This document shows positions 1-12,325 of a stretch of DNA of 64,000 bases, piece after piece. The translations under genes and the position numbers were made by a program. The notes beneath the pieces were generated by a model. It was not told the DNA's origin. It saw nothing but the letters and a program-made list of their open reading frames with translations, and did no database searches. The stretch covers positions 6,198,001 through 6,262,000 of the forward strand of contig OX485804.1 in the NCBI GenBank assembly GCA_950295325.1, given 5' to 3'. Numbering within the stretch: the stretch's first letter is position 1; each line of letters begins with the position of its first letter. This DNA is from Polytrichum commune (lineage: Eukaryota; Streptophyta; Polytrichopsida; Polytrichales; Polytrichaceae).

Positions 1-2028
1 TGTTCCTACGAAACAGTCCAGAAACAAAGCTTTTCCTCTATGAATTCCAAACCTCAGAACCAAAACCTTTGCAATCCAACACTAGTCGATGGACTCCGAA
101 GATCAACCTGGAGGTTGGAGAGGAAGAGCAAGGTGATCTTCCAACTAAGTTACGTTAATTCAGAGGAATTGCAGCAGAGAGAAGTGTACAAACAAGCCAT
201 CAGACATCCCAGTCAGAGGTTTTTGGAAGTTGTTCTCGGTTGACGTCTGATTGTGGCAGGAATGGAAAATTGTACTGTAAAGCTTGTAACTTGATTTTGG
301 ATTGTGTGAGTTGCAAGATGAGTGAGTTGAATGTGTTTTTGGCGTGAAGCTCACATAAGATTCTTGGGAGCTGTGATGAAGCATTCTAGGAGCCATGGAT
401 GTGTGCTTGTGACAAGGCTCTCTTGCCTGAGCCTAAGGAGAAAGGAAGGCTGCCAGGTGGCAACGATGGTGATGATTGATTAATGGTGGATGATACCTTA
501 CATGATTTCATCCATGGTTGCCTTTATTAAAATTTGCTAGAAATTGCCACTTGTCAATATTGTATTGATTGAGACCATAACTTACAGATTTCCAAGTCAA
601 AACTATGTTTCGGCACCGTTCCCAGTTCAACCAAGTAACTTAGTGGATTTGGTGTTAGTATTAAAGTCTGATATGTAATAGAGGAAATACCTTGAATAAC
701 CCATGTTGAATAGTACTAGATTGAAGACTCAATGTCTATGTATTGTGGACTACATAACCACAAGGAGAGTGGATGATGAGTTGCTCTTGTAGTGAGACAT
801 TCATCCACTCAAGTCGTTTATGGGACATAATCAATGCACTTATGGATGGAAATTGAAGGTTATGAATGAAACATTCTTTTTGTGTGGATGGAAAAATACA
901 ATGTGATTTTTAGAAGTCTTTTTCATCAAGCCCCCACTTGAATGAGTGACTTGTTGTAGGGATGGTCAAGTCTCCACTTATTAATGCAAGTCAGGTGGTT
1001 GAGTAAAATTAATGATATTTAACATATGCTTAAATATGTAAATATATAAATATATAAATACATATGCATATGATATAAAAATAAGGACTGCAACTAATTC
1101 TTAAGTTGCAACGCGTGACATCATGGATTTGAGTTGGAAGTTCTTTTTCTTTACACTCAATAAAATTTTATTTTTGCACTCTAGGGTTCTTTTCTTTGAA
1201 CTCAAGTAGATTAAATGTCACTTGACATATGAGATGCATGTTTAGTATTCATAGAGTTAGGGTATGCCTCACACCATTCAAGCTTGAGTCATATATTTGG
1301 AGTTGTAAATGGATATTCTTGCTCAAAATAAAAGGGACCAACCTTGGGTTCAAACAAAGCTCCCCAAGATTAGGCTCAAACTTTAACAAACCTCTAATGG
1401 GCTATCCATATAGATAGATAGGTAGATATGACCCCATCTATGATGACTCATTGCTTACCTAAGGCAATCGCCCAAAAGTGTACATGGCCAACTAGTTATT
1501 ATCATTGATTTTTCCTTGTTTTTTTTAGCATTAGCCATCAACCCTTTTGTCTAACATGTTTGGTCTCTTCCTTCAACCATTGACAATTTTTTATGTTGTT
1601 TTTATGTCTGGTTATGACAAGATAATAGGAAAAAGAAATTAAAAATTAAAAAATGTTATTGATAGTTCGAGTCACAATGGTTTATCCATGGACTTCATTC
1701 ATAAACACAACAACCCAAATAACATGGTTCAATAATATGAAAGTTGAAATTATTTGGACATCTTCAAACATGTAAGCTATCCATACATGTGTGGATATAT
1801 GCTCAGTACATCACATGCAAAAATATTTGACATAAGTACACTATAGATACGATAATGTGTGGCATCAAAGTTGACATGCCATGTTGATTAGAATGGCCGT
1901 TACGACTTGTCCGAGTCTAGTACCAATGAGGGTGCCATGTCACCAAATTTTCTAGTTGCCACCCAATAATTGCAAGCTTATTCAAGAAGCATTTCAATGG
2001 GGTCAATGATGAGCATTGGCCAAACCAA
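1..2028. other. Intergenic, no gene recognised
   Basis: Only short open frames occur here and none resembles a known family or has plausible splice partners. Positions ~1021-1080 are a simple AT-rich tract of TAAATA-type repeats. The stretch could include the 3' flank of a gene outside the window, but nothing seen proves it. Confidence 0.4.
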
Positions 2029-2082
2029 ACCTCACTAAATATTGTGATTAGTGTCACCAATTCTATTTGTCTTGCTCCATAC
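2029..2082 (+). repeat. 5' fragment of ~360-bp palindromic-ended MITE (family C)
   Basis: This segment matches the first ~50 bp of the complete copy at 46438-46793, starting at CACTAAATATTG. It is interrupted at 2083 by the 942-bp element and resumes at 3027 (TAATTGTAAA) for about a dozen bases before homology is lost. It therefore serves as the target of the 942-bp insertion. Confidence 0.6.
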
Positions 2083-2084
2083 TA

Positions 2085-3026
2085 CCGTAGTTCAATAGCA
2101 GGTTCGGCACAAAATAATTCTAAAAATAGATCCCTAAAATTTTGGAATATTATTGTCATTCTTGCCGAATATAAAATTAATTATTTTTCAAAATTGCCAA
2201 AAAGTAAGAAATTTTTACTTCTCACTAGAGTTTTACTTACAGTGGAAGCATATGCTAATTTTGAAGGAGAGAAGGTGCTCCTTTTGTAATCAAGCTCACT
2301 TACATTAGTCCACAAAGAATATGGGTTAAGAAGTAGCAAGACTCTTGGTGAGGCTTTTCAAATGTGTTGTACACAAATTTTTGGAGTCCAATTAAGCATA
2401 GAAGATGAAGTTTTATAGAATTTTGTCCAACTAACAAAAGTTGAGAAATCAATCCTTCTTCCACCTCCAACAAGTTTTGTGTCAAAATAAGTCTTTCTGC
2501 AAAAGATATGGACAAAACATTGCAGCCGTGTAAAGATCAAAAAATTAAAATGCGTTCATAACAGTTTTTCGGAGCTCATTTGTGCATAGAAGATCAACTT
2601 TTTTGGAATTTTGTTGGTCGAAGAAAAGTTTAGAAATCAAGTAATCTTTCACCTCCAACAAATTTTATGTCATTTGAAGACTCTATGCAAAAGTTATGCG
2701 TGTTATAAAAATGAAGTCTAACTAGGTGCTTCACCTCAAAGTTTACATATCCCATATGCATTGTTGAACACAACTCCACTCTACTTGCATAAAGCACAGA
2801 GCATTCTCAACTCTTCACTTACATCTTACTTGTCATTCAATGCAAGAGAGATGAGCAAGGTATAAGCTTAAATAGAAAATTAAAAATGAATTTAAGCCGA
2901 ATTTTTAAAAATTAAAATAGAAAATTGCCGGAAATATGAATATAATATTTTTAGGTGCCGAACCTACTTTTTGAACTTTAATTAAATATTAGGCAGCAAG
3001 TTTCCGAACCTGCTAGTAAACTACGG
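2085..3026 (+). mobile_element. 942-bp non-autonomous TIR transposon, copy A (TA target)
   Basis: The element is bounded by inverted repeats beginning CCGTAGTT and extending ~23 bp to AGCAGGTTCGG, with two mismatches. The dinucleotide TA sits on both sides (2083-2084, 3027-3028). A second copy of the same length lies inverted at 15757-16698. No transposase is encoded; the short open frames inside occur in both copies and resemble no known protein. TA target duplication and simple TIRs suggest the Tc1/mariner superfamily, but without a transposase this assignment is an inference. Confidence 0.8.
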
Positions 3027-3311
3027 TAATTGTAAATGCCAGACGATAAAGAATCCCTATCGAGCTATGTGCACCTAAGAATCCACGTCCCCTGGCCCAT
3101 GTGTCAGTGCCCAAACCATAACTTTCTGGACATGCCCACGTTGTTGCTCGCACCTTGGATGACCAAATGGAACCTTGGACGGAGTTAGCTCCAACAACGT
3201 TAGTCATCCTTCGAGCCATGGATCCTCATCCGAGCATTGGGAACGTTCCCTGCTCCTTTCCCATTGGTTCTCAACCGCATTTGCTAACGATATATGCGGA
3301 TGTGTTAATGC

Positions 3312-3605
3312 ACTAAAATATGTAGAATGTGTTATGCATCGAAATTTCTGGAATGTGTTATGCACAAGTCCCATATATACAAATGTGTTGTGCACTAAAT
3401 TCAAATTTACAAATGTGTCATGCGTCATATTCATATTTACAAATGTGTCGTGCACCAGATTCAGATTTATAAATGTGTCATGTGTCATATTCATATTCAT
3501 ATTTACAAACGTGTCATGCACTAGATCCAAATTTGCAAATGTGTCATGCACCGGATCCAGATGTACAAATGTGTTATGCACCATATCTACAAATGTGGTG
3601 TGCAA
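3312..3605 (+). repeat. 33-bp minisatellite
   Basis: Degenerate tandem units of about 33 bp (some 30 or 39 bp) built on AAATGTGTCATGCACCAGAT followed by TCA/AAATTTAC. About eight or nine units are present. Because the period is a multiple of three, both strands stay open and give repetitive peptides (T-N-V-S-C-x-x-F-x-F on plus, H-D-T-F-V-N on minus). These frames are a consequence of the repeat and are not supported as genes. Confidence 0.75.
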
Positions 3606-3675
3606 CAAAATTAATAGATCCAGTCTTATTAGTGCCAACAACTACTTCGTACAAATAATGCTTGTAATAAAGTGA

Positions 3676-5177
3676 TTTTTCTCTCTTAGCTTGTGATGCG
3701 AAGTGCACACTTCTTTTGTGCACATACTTCTCTCATAGCTTAATCCATACACTTCTTTTGTCCCGTTTCACATACACATGGTTTGTAGATTGTATATGAG
3801 TAAATTTTTTCACACTCTATTTGATTATGTATTGGCAGATGATGTGGTCTTATGAGATTTGCTACATCTGATAACTAGGTTGATTCACTACAATCTATTG
3901 TTCATATCAGTGTAGATTCACAATTGCTTTGTACCTCTTCGCTTGCATCATCATTAATGACCCCTATGAGTCTCTAATCGGTTAGTTAATGTGGTTGGTT
4001 TAATAACACAGATTTGTTGATCTAATAGTATATATCCACCTACACATTACATATTGATTTGCTAAGTTGCAACATAGATAACGAAAACATGGTTGGAAAC
4101 AAGTTGTAGTTTGTGTAAAAAACTTACAATTTTCATTATAGGAGAGTCACCTTCAATAGACCTCAAATCCAACTACGAGACAAACAACAAAGATGCCAAA
4201 GTTGATTCGATTGTTTTTCAAGTTGTACATGCAAATTTGATAATGAGATTACAAGAATTGACTTAATATCCATTGATAGGCACATTCGCCTTTGAGGACC
4301 TCCAATGGACTCAACAAATTTTGACTGGAAATGGTTGTTACAATATCATTAACTATGCGATCATACCTTGGGAGAGGCTTAATGACTTCATAGTTGGTGA
4401 ACAAAATAACGACCTCATCCCGTGCAAATTTACCAAGGAATTATCAAGACAAATCTTCCAAATTCCCTCAGCAATCCAAGAGCCAACAATCCTAGCATTG
4501 CAACTAGGTAATATTATCCATTACAATCCTCTCCATTGGCCATTCCTCAAAATTAATACACCAATGCCTATTCATTCTAATGCTTGCATGTAATTCATAA
4601 AGTATAAAGGCCTTAAATTATAATAATTGCCTCCATCTACACATCCAGCCTCCAATTTGAAAGATTCAAGCTTGATAATAGCAAACATCAATAATTAGGA
4701 TGTTATGTGACAAATCTACAACCAAGTTATCAATGCTCAACATTCTCTATTGTATTCATATATAGATGCAACTTTGGACCATAACATAAGATATGGATCG
4801 TTCCACAGGACATGCAAGCGCTCCTAAAATCTACGCAAAAAATATTTAAAAAAAACATGTGAAATTAAAGCCAAGCGAGGTCGCAAGACTATCCCCGACT
4901 ATAACACTTTCTATGTTAACCATAAGACGAGCCAAAAAATACAATGAATTGGGAAAACTCTGGTAGGTATGTCCATTAAACGTGGGTCTTTTTGTTGTTT
5001 TGTTGCAAAGAGGCCTTACCTTGATGGCTCATTATGTCAACCCATATATGAGCATGAAGAGCCATGCCATGGAAGTACAATGGTTTGGTTTTTGACATGC
5101 ATTGGGATCTAATATGTTTTAAGACATTAAACTTCGTATAGAGTAGATGCATGCTTCGGGGTTATCTTTCGCTCAAA
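3676..5177. other. Intergenic with one unassigned decayed open frame
   Basis: Apart from an open frame of about 100 codons near 4273-4593, nothing is recognised. That frame (ends ...PMPIHSNACM) is open upstream to a stop near 4264 and further upstream as well, so it may be part of a decayed coding region. I cannot assign it to a family. Confidence 0.3.
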
Positions 5178-5190
5178 TCATGAGCCAACA
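5178..5190. repeat. SINE target-site duplication, tail side
   Basis: The 13-mer TCATGAGCCAACA is repeated exactly at 5564-5576 and brackets the SINE. Confidence 0.75.
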
Positions 5191-5563
5191 AAGAAAGAGA
5201 AAGAGAAACTCCGGTCCCTTTTTAGCAAGGGGCCGGCGTGAATAAAGTGTCCGTTCGTAATGCCAATGACCCGATGCCCACTGGACAAGGGGACATTGGG
5301 ACAATACTACTCTCCCCTTTCGAGGATGGACACTATAGTGACACACTATACTAGTTCCTAGCTAGCCACTAGTGCCTTGAAGATACCGGACATGGTATCC
5401 CCCCAAAGGGCTTTGAGGTACCCATACAACAAGGTCCAAGGACCCCCCACCATAGTTGGGTGGACTAAGGTGGTGACCACCACGCCGGCATGGGGAATAG
5501 AACCCACAACCTCCTCATTGGGGCCCATGAGCCCTAACCACCAAGCCAAGGCCCGTGGTGCCT
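5191..5563 (-). mobile_element. tRNA-derived SINE
   Basis: Read on the minus strand the element starts near 5563. It shows an RNA polymerase III A-box-like motif (TGGCTTGGTGGTTAGG, ~5530-5550) and about 30 bp later a B-box-like motif (GGTTCTATTCC, ~5500), the arrangement of a tRNA-derived head. The body runs ~370 bp and ends in a pyrimidine-rich tail (TTTCTCTTTCTCTTTCTT). A perfect 13-bp direct repeat, TCATGAGCCAACA, flanks it (5178-5190, 5564-5576), which is the expected product of LINE-mediated retrotransposition. The parent tRNA cannot be named, because the B box has diverged. Confidence 0.75.
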
Positions 5564-5576
5564 TCATGAGCCAACA
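5564..5576. repeat. SINE target-site duplication, head side
   Basis: This is the second exact copy of TCATGAGCCAACA. See the copy at 5178-5190. Confidence 0.75.
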
Positions 5577-5869
5577 CAAACAAAATGTGAAGGATTTGGC
5601 AAAGTGTAACGAATAGGTGACAGTAAGATATTTTGCTAATTTTTTCCAATGTACGGAATATCTGCAAGAAGAGAGCTGAAGAGTTGTGGGAAAAATACCC
5701 TTTAGTTTCAATCAGCGTACGGATGTGGATACATGTGAATGAAGTTTTGAGAGGTAAAATTTCCATGTGACGTACTAGTAGTCGCAACATTGCACATGTT
5801 GGGCATAATACAAATGCTACAATTAAGTGATATCACTCGAATATGAAGGGTATATTGAATTATGCGAAA

Positions 5870-6525
5870 GAGTGTTTTAATGGCCGTCCCATGATTGGTT
5901 GATTTATCATCTTCTTGGAGAGATGGTCACCCATTATTAGTACGGCTTTCAATGTAAGGCCTTTGGATTCATTCACAATCGCAATCAAGATTGCATCGTT
6001 GTTTCACCTATCATCCGAGCCGATGCCATACTAAATTCCCACATTCTGATATGCATTGATGACGATGTTGCATATGTCGGCTCGTTCAATAATCTTCTCA
6101 AGGTCTAGACCATCCACTCCCCCAATTCAGAGTAGGCATAGTGCAGTTGTTCTATTGCTTCCGAATGAATGATTTGTAAGCATACTATGAAAGTGTTTAA
6201 AATGATGCACCATTAATTTCAAGATGAGATCATTGTCTGGCATGTTCGCACAATGCATGAAACCCAAAGAGCATTTCCATTGTCTCAGTATTTTGCAAAT
6301 CTGCAAACAATTGAAGAGGAGAATATCAAAGATGCCATCAACCTTTGTGATGATGTTAATCAAGTTGGTCAAGTAGAAAATCCAGTTTACTTCAATTTCA
6401 AAGCGGATCCATTTGACATGTAGTCGTAAGTTTTTTATCTCATCAAAATCTTGGAGATGCAGCTCATTCCCTCGAGCTTTCACATGACACATAAAATAAA
6501 CTAGGTCACAAGATTTTCTTGCCAA
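5870..6525 (-). pseudogene. Decayed coding relic of unknown family
   Basis: On the minus strand an open frame of 132 codons ends at 6127. The same frame stays protein-like beyond that stop (for example GVDGLDLEKIIERADICNIV and then INAYQNVGI) before further stops. This looks like an old coding segment, possibly from a transposon or a lost gene. I do not recognise the family and saw no splice sites that would remove the stops. Confidence 0.3.
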
Positions 6526-9500
6526 ATCCTCGATAAAGTATCATGGTCTACAAGAACACTTAGTCATAGATTTGAAACATATATATGGAAAACAAAAAGA
6601 TTGTAAGAGTTGTGGCAACATTTCAGAAGAAAAAATAACACAACAATATTTCTTGTATGTGATGGTGACCGTTCACTGAAAATACAGAGAAGTTTTCTTA
6701 AAGGGTACTCTAGAGGATCATCCAAGAAACATAATGCTTACGGAGAGGAGTAGAGTTTGGTAGGATATAAATCAAATTGTAATTATTCATTACAAAACAT
6801 GTTACAATTCAATAAATAATGATACTTTAAATATTTTGCATAACATATTTTGCATGAGATATAATGTATGTCACATTATTCATAACAAATTTTTCTAACA
6901 TATTGATATGATGCATTAGCATGACATATTGGCATTCATTTGCATAAAACATATATGTACATGGATTGTGAGATGGTAAATGTTCAAACCTTAGTGATTT
7001 CTTGTGATCAATAAACATGTTTTAACATGGCTCTAATTATTTCTTATCCAATATGTGCTTTCAAGAATATCAAGTTTTAAAATTTTCAATTGATATATAT
7101 CCCCAACGTGTGTTTCAAATAGCAACCCAAAAGATATAGTGATCATTAACAATTTTCCAACTTGCTAGAATCGTTTTTCTCTTTCAAAATCATAAATATT
7201 TTTGTCTGCACAAGATTATTACTAGTCAAGATTTAAACTTGTGTCAATCCTCAAGTGCTAAACTTTGACAGTTCTTATCTATCCTGCAGCTACAAATAGG
7301 ATAAACTTGAAGAACGAAAGACCTCGATCACTAAAAGTGATTGCATTTATTTTGCGGACTCCAATATCGATGCACTAAGTGTCCTCTACTCTCGAGTATA
7401 ACCACATTTCTTCTCCCATCTTTTTCAATAAATTAGAGATATAGAATAAATTTTCCAACATAAAAAATCCCAAACCTAAATTGTAAATAATTTCAACTCT
7501 ACGATATCAATATGGCTAGCTACATCTCCATCATAGACGCAACATTTGAGCAATTAGCTTCGGAGCAACAACAAATCTCATCCTGCAAATTGTTAGGTGC
7601 ATAACATTATAGTGAATTTGATAACCTTGTGGATCTCCATAATAAATGTTTTCTCATTTATGTAACTGTAGAAGGTAAATCCCATTCATTCATGGGATTT
7701 GTTTATATGTAGATGTGTACCCCCAAAAAGCTTATTCTTGAGTTTTTTCGGGTGTGTACAAGAGGTGCGTCTTGTTTTTTATTTTTATTTTTTTGCTCGT
7801 TATATGTTTTTGTTGTTTTTGACAAAAAATTTGCCATTTGTATGGGTCAAATTTAGTTGCTTACTGAGTCATATTTGTTTAGTGTAGTATATGTTATGTG
7901 GTGGTATTTTTGTTGTCTGGCCTTGATTGTTTGTTATGTAATTTTTTATGTGTCAGTTTTGTATGTTTCATTCCATAATTTTATGCTCGTTGTTTGTTTT
8001 GTATTTTTTAATAATAATTTTTGGATGTATAACAACAATTTCTTTTTTATCTGAAAGATGCAAGTAATACGTTGGTGAACAACATTCACATGTTTGTAAC
8101 AAACAAGTAGTTGGTCGTAGCAAGTTGTAAAATCTGTAATTTTGAATTACTGATGTTATTTGTGGTTGAATGTTTTTGTAACTGTTTTCCAGGTCATATT
8201 TGGTTGAGTTCACGTGTATTTAGGATTTTTTGGGATGTTTATGATAAATTTATTTCTTAGGATAAACTAGAGTCCAAGATTTTGAGAGATGAGTGCAATC
8301 ATCGAGCTTAACAACTTAAATTATAATGTTACAACAATTTTGAAAAATTCATTTTATTTCATAGAGTTTGAAGGCACATAAGAACCCATGAGTATAATTC
8401 TAATCATTCTAGTTTGTATCTATTGTGAATATGAGTTTCACTACAACTATTTTTTATAATAAGAAATATTATTTCTGTCACTTAATAATATGTTTTTCCA
8501 TGAAATTTTTGTTAATATCTTTTTATGATTTTTTACGATGCACTTTGTCAGTTATTTTATTGTTGTGAAGAACAACATTTCACTTCCAATCGGATTGTTG
8601 GCATTTTTTAACGTACAAACAATTTTAAAATGCTAGAGTAAAATATTTTTTTTACATCACGAGCTTTGCTTCGAGAGAATTGTAGGTTTTTCTCTTACAA
8701 CCAACCACAAGTTAAATCCATGTAATGAGATATTATATATAATATTATAATTCGTAAGTATAAAATATATTTATAGATGTCAAATCACTAACCTCTTATA
8801 AATCTAATGATGTAGTTTTTTTTCTTGTGCAAATATCCGTAATGCATTTCAAAACATGGTAACCGCGCATCTACTTTGATTGTTGTTGTGGCATAACACA
8901 ATATTTCCAAATCTTTGTAATGGGATAATTTTCTCATGCCCTGGACCCGTTGTGAACTCCATTCCAAGTAGCCCAAACTTTCATTAAATAAACACGAATT
9001 TGCTTATTATCATGCAATTTAACAGTCATCAAAAAATCAAAGTATAAAATACACTCGTCACTTAAGACAAAAACTCCAATGATTTTTATCATAGTATGGA
9101 ATAATAATTTCAACTTCAAAAACAATCATTATTCGTTATTTTGCTATCCATGCATTAAAACTATCCCTATTATCACCTCTTAATGATCTGACCATCTAAC
9201 GAGAACATGTAATGTATAAGGTTTCATGATATTACACTCAATATCAACTACTTATAAATTATACTACACTCGAAACTAATTCATGAGATGTTTTGATAAC
9301 CTACATTGGTCTGATTTAAAGCAAATAATATCATATTTATATTGCAAAGAAGAATATAAATGACGACAATCAAAATCGATATACGATCAAAAAATAACAC
9401 CTATTGCGTTGACCAACCCCCACTCAAAAATGCATCCAACCTATATAATTCCAAAAATATCATTAAACTAATAAATACATTATTATACATAAAATGATAT

Positions 9501-10113
9501 AATTTGCAAAAGTCTAAATAACACTCTTACATACTGAGATTCGATGACTTTTACCTATCAACTAATATCTACATTTGAATAATGTTTTCCTTAGATTACA
9601 TCAATATTGTCATTTATGAATGTAGGTACATGATATCAATGCTCAACGTCTTGGACATTTGGTTATTAGATTTAGGTTTGTCATTTACATCCACTCCCAA
9701 TGATTAATTGATTATTTTCACTTGTTATCTTCATAAAAAAATGTAACACTTCTGCATTCATTCACCTTCACTTGAACCTCTCGATTTGAGGCCGACAAGG
9801 CCTATTGAAGAATAATCGACATTGACATATTTTCTTATCAATAATTATTATGACAAAATCTGCAATTGTATATCCACAAATAAATATACATTTATCATGC
9901 TTGATTAAACAAAAAAAAATTGAAAAAAAATTCGCCTTGAATTTCATTTAGTTAACACATTTTACATAACATTTCGTACATAGAATTTAGAATAATACAA
10001 AATTTACTTGACACTTCGTACATGATAGTCAACGCATAATATAATGTGCATGAAATCTAGTGCATAACACAGTTTCTCTAAAATCTATCGCATGATATAG
10101 TTTACATGACAAT
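6526..10113. other. AT-rich intergenic, no gene recognised
   Basis: Open frames are short and hydrophobic because of poly-T-rich sequence (e.g. 7700-8060) and show no family match. Degenerate runs of a CATAACA/CATGACA-type motif occur near 6836-6960 and 10020-10110, similar to those at 12000-12320. Confidence 0.4.
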
Positions 10114-10915
10114 GTGTCTACGGTGATTTCTATTCTTGAGAACTTTATTGATTCGGACTCGCCGAGCCTTTTTGAAGCGGTTGTGATTGGTCGTGGATTA
10201 GAAGAATCACAGGAGACGAGAGCCATTTGCCTTAGTTACAAGGGAAAATAAGTTTTGTTGCAAATGGGTGTTGTTCCCCCGTACGATCAACTCAGGGTCT
10301 TGCAAGGAAGTTATGGGTTGGCAACAATTATATCCGCAGTGCAGAGCACGGGATATATATATGGTGTTGTTTTTCGGACTATACAAGGACTCCTGGTGAG
10401 TCCAATTGAAGTTGTTGCGTTAACGTTGAGCATACAAATCTTGATCAAGGCTCTCCTACACAATATTATAAGTTTATGTTCTAGGCCCCTTCATCTTTAT
10501 TTGACACATGACCAAGCACAAACTTTTGTAGATACGTGCGGAAAATACACTGCACATGAAGTTCCTAAGAGTCAGGTTGTGGGCATTCGTGGCTATAGTC
10601 TTGTTGGTTTCAAGTGTGGCGATTTATTACATCATACATATGTGGCAAACAATAAGGATAATTATGGTTGTCCCAATAATGCTAGCATTTGTTGGATTTT
10701 ATTTACAACTAATCACCGCATGGGCATTTATTAACCAATATGAAAATGTAGGTGGAGATAAAGATGTAACTATCTGCATTTTGATAATGAGTGCCATGCT
10801 AAATGCAACATCATATATTTTTGCACTAGTTGTTACAATTAAATATTGGAAGGCTAATAGGCTGAATGCGAAAACCTCTAGCATGCTAGCTCAAATATTT
10901 CCATACATTGGTTAA
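10114..10915 (+). pseudogene. Frameshifted multi-pass membrane protein relic
   Basis: Three consecutive segments read as one membrane protein if two frameshifts are allowed. The first (10114-~10250) includes ENFIDSDSPSLFEAVVIGRG and stops at 10249. The second (10252-~10533) includes VPPYDQLRVLQG and hydrophobic stretches around QGLLVSPIEVVALTLSIQIL. The third (~10535-10915) has three clear hydrophobic segments (LWAFVAIVLLVSSVAIYYII; IIMVVPIMLAFVGFYLQLI; ICILIMSAMLNATSYIFALV) and ends in a TAA/TAG-rich stretch. No intron with GT-AG ends bridges the shifts well. I cannot name the family. It could be a retrocopy or a decayed intronless gene; two sequencing errors are a less likely alternative. 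Confidence 0.5.
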
Positions 10916-11999
10916 TAGAAATATTTTCATTATGATTTGCACATGTAGTGTGCTTTTATTGGAATATATTTTATTTGCTTTTGTACTAGGCTAGTCTCTA
11001 CAATAAGTTTGCTATGTAGAAAACAAGAAACCATGTAAACTTATGTACATCATATTAGAATTTGATGTTCATTCTAAGTTAGGTTTGACGGCAACTCTTG
11101 TCAAAATGTTGTTATTTTAAATGCTAAAAATATATTGTAATGGGCAAGCCCATCACCTGGTGTCATTGAGCCCATAATTGGTAGCATATTTTTTGCACAT
11201 ACCTCGATTAATTGGCGTATGTCTTGTCAACCAAGCTCTCTTGTGTTAATTTACCCCCATATTAAAATTATAATGCTTGTGATACAACATAGTTCAGGCC
11301 CGAATTGTCATGAAGGTAATTAATGTGTACAAGTGGTGGACCCACACTAAGAATAGGCCTTGCGATTGAGGAGTTGTTCCGACTACCACATTGGTTCGTT
11401 GGTGGGCTAGCTTAGCTAAACTCAAGTTAGTTGTTTAAGCTATTAGTTCCAAAATAGGTGTTGCACTTTTGAATTTTTTATTCGAGAATGCGAGGAAGTG
11501 CCAGATCATACAACAAAGTTGATCCATGGATGACACATGGGAGCTCATAATAATGCATCACCTTTGAAGGGCTTTTTAACTTGGCATAACCCGCATTTGA
11601 ATTTTGGTATGTTTCAAATGTTTTAGATCATGGAATTCTTTGAATCTTTGAATATTGGAAGTGAAGAATATGTGTAGTTGATACAAAGCCTATTAAAGAA
11701 TATGTGCAATTGGCTTGTTGATGCAAAATACAACATGGTGTAATTGGTGTGTTTGGCATGTGGTAAAGAAAGTCCTTTGGAATTAAATTTGAATGAATAC
11801 TAATGAAGAGGAATGATGTAGATGACCAACCAACACCAATAGTACATCTTCCTTAAGCTCATGAGTCTGCCCAATCATTATCAAATTTTGCAATGGAGCA
11901 TTGTTTGGAAATTGCAAGAGTAGATATGATAAACATGTAATCTTTTATGGATAAATTAAATAAGATGTAATATCCAACATATAGTATAGTTTTTTGGAT
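10916..11999. other. Intergenic, nothing recognised
   Basis: No open frame of note, no repeat boundaries and no RNA gene could be recognised in this AT-rich stretch. Confidence 0.35.
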
Positions 12000-12325
12000 G
12001 ACATATGGCGCATTCCGTACGTCGCATAACATCCAGCGTATAACATTCAGCGCACGACACTCATTACATGACACAATATGCATAACACCTAGCGCATGAT
12101 ACATTACAGAGTTTGCATAACATCTAGCTCATGACACTAAATGTATAACATAAATTTCATGATACATGATGCATAACGTTAATGCCTAATATAATTTATA
12201 TGACATCTAGTGCTTGACATAAGTGTATGATACTTTCTGTACGAATTTACATGACATATTACACATCATAAATTCTACATGACATATCTTACACAATATA
12301 AATTTCATAATACATATTGTGTATT
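12000..12325. repeat. Degenerate short tandem array (CATAACA/CATGACA type)
   Basis: Units of about 20-25 bp built from GCATAACATCTAGCGCATGA and variants repeat irregularly across ~320 bp. Related decayed runs occur at ~6836-6960 and ~10020-10110, so this is a dispersed satellite-like sequence. Confidence 0.55.

Noticed and set aside
3204-3675. Long opposing open frames with repeated peptides
   Set aside because: They are produced by the 33-bp minisatellite; there is no start context, splice structure or family match.
5358-5790. Minus-strand frames of 91 and 117 codons
   Set aside because: They overlap the tRNA-derived SINE and its flank, and the codons follow the A and B box region rather than any protein.
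7699-8054. Hydrophobic frames that look like membrane proteins
   Set aside because: They come from T-rich DNA; strings of Phe, Tyr and Cys without any family pattern.
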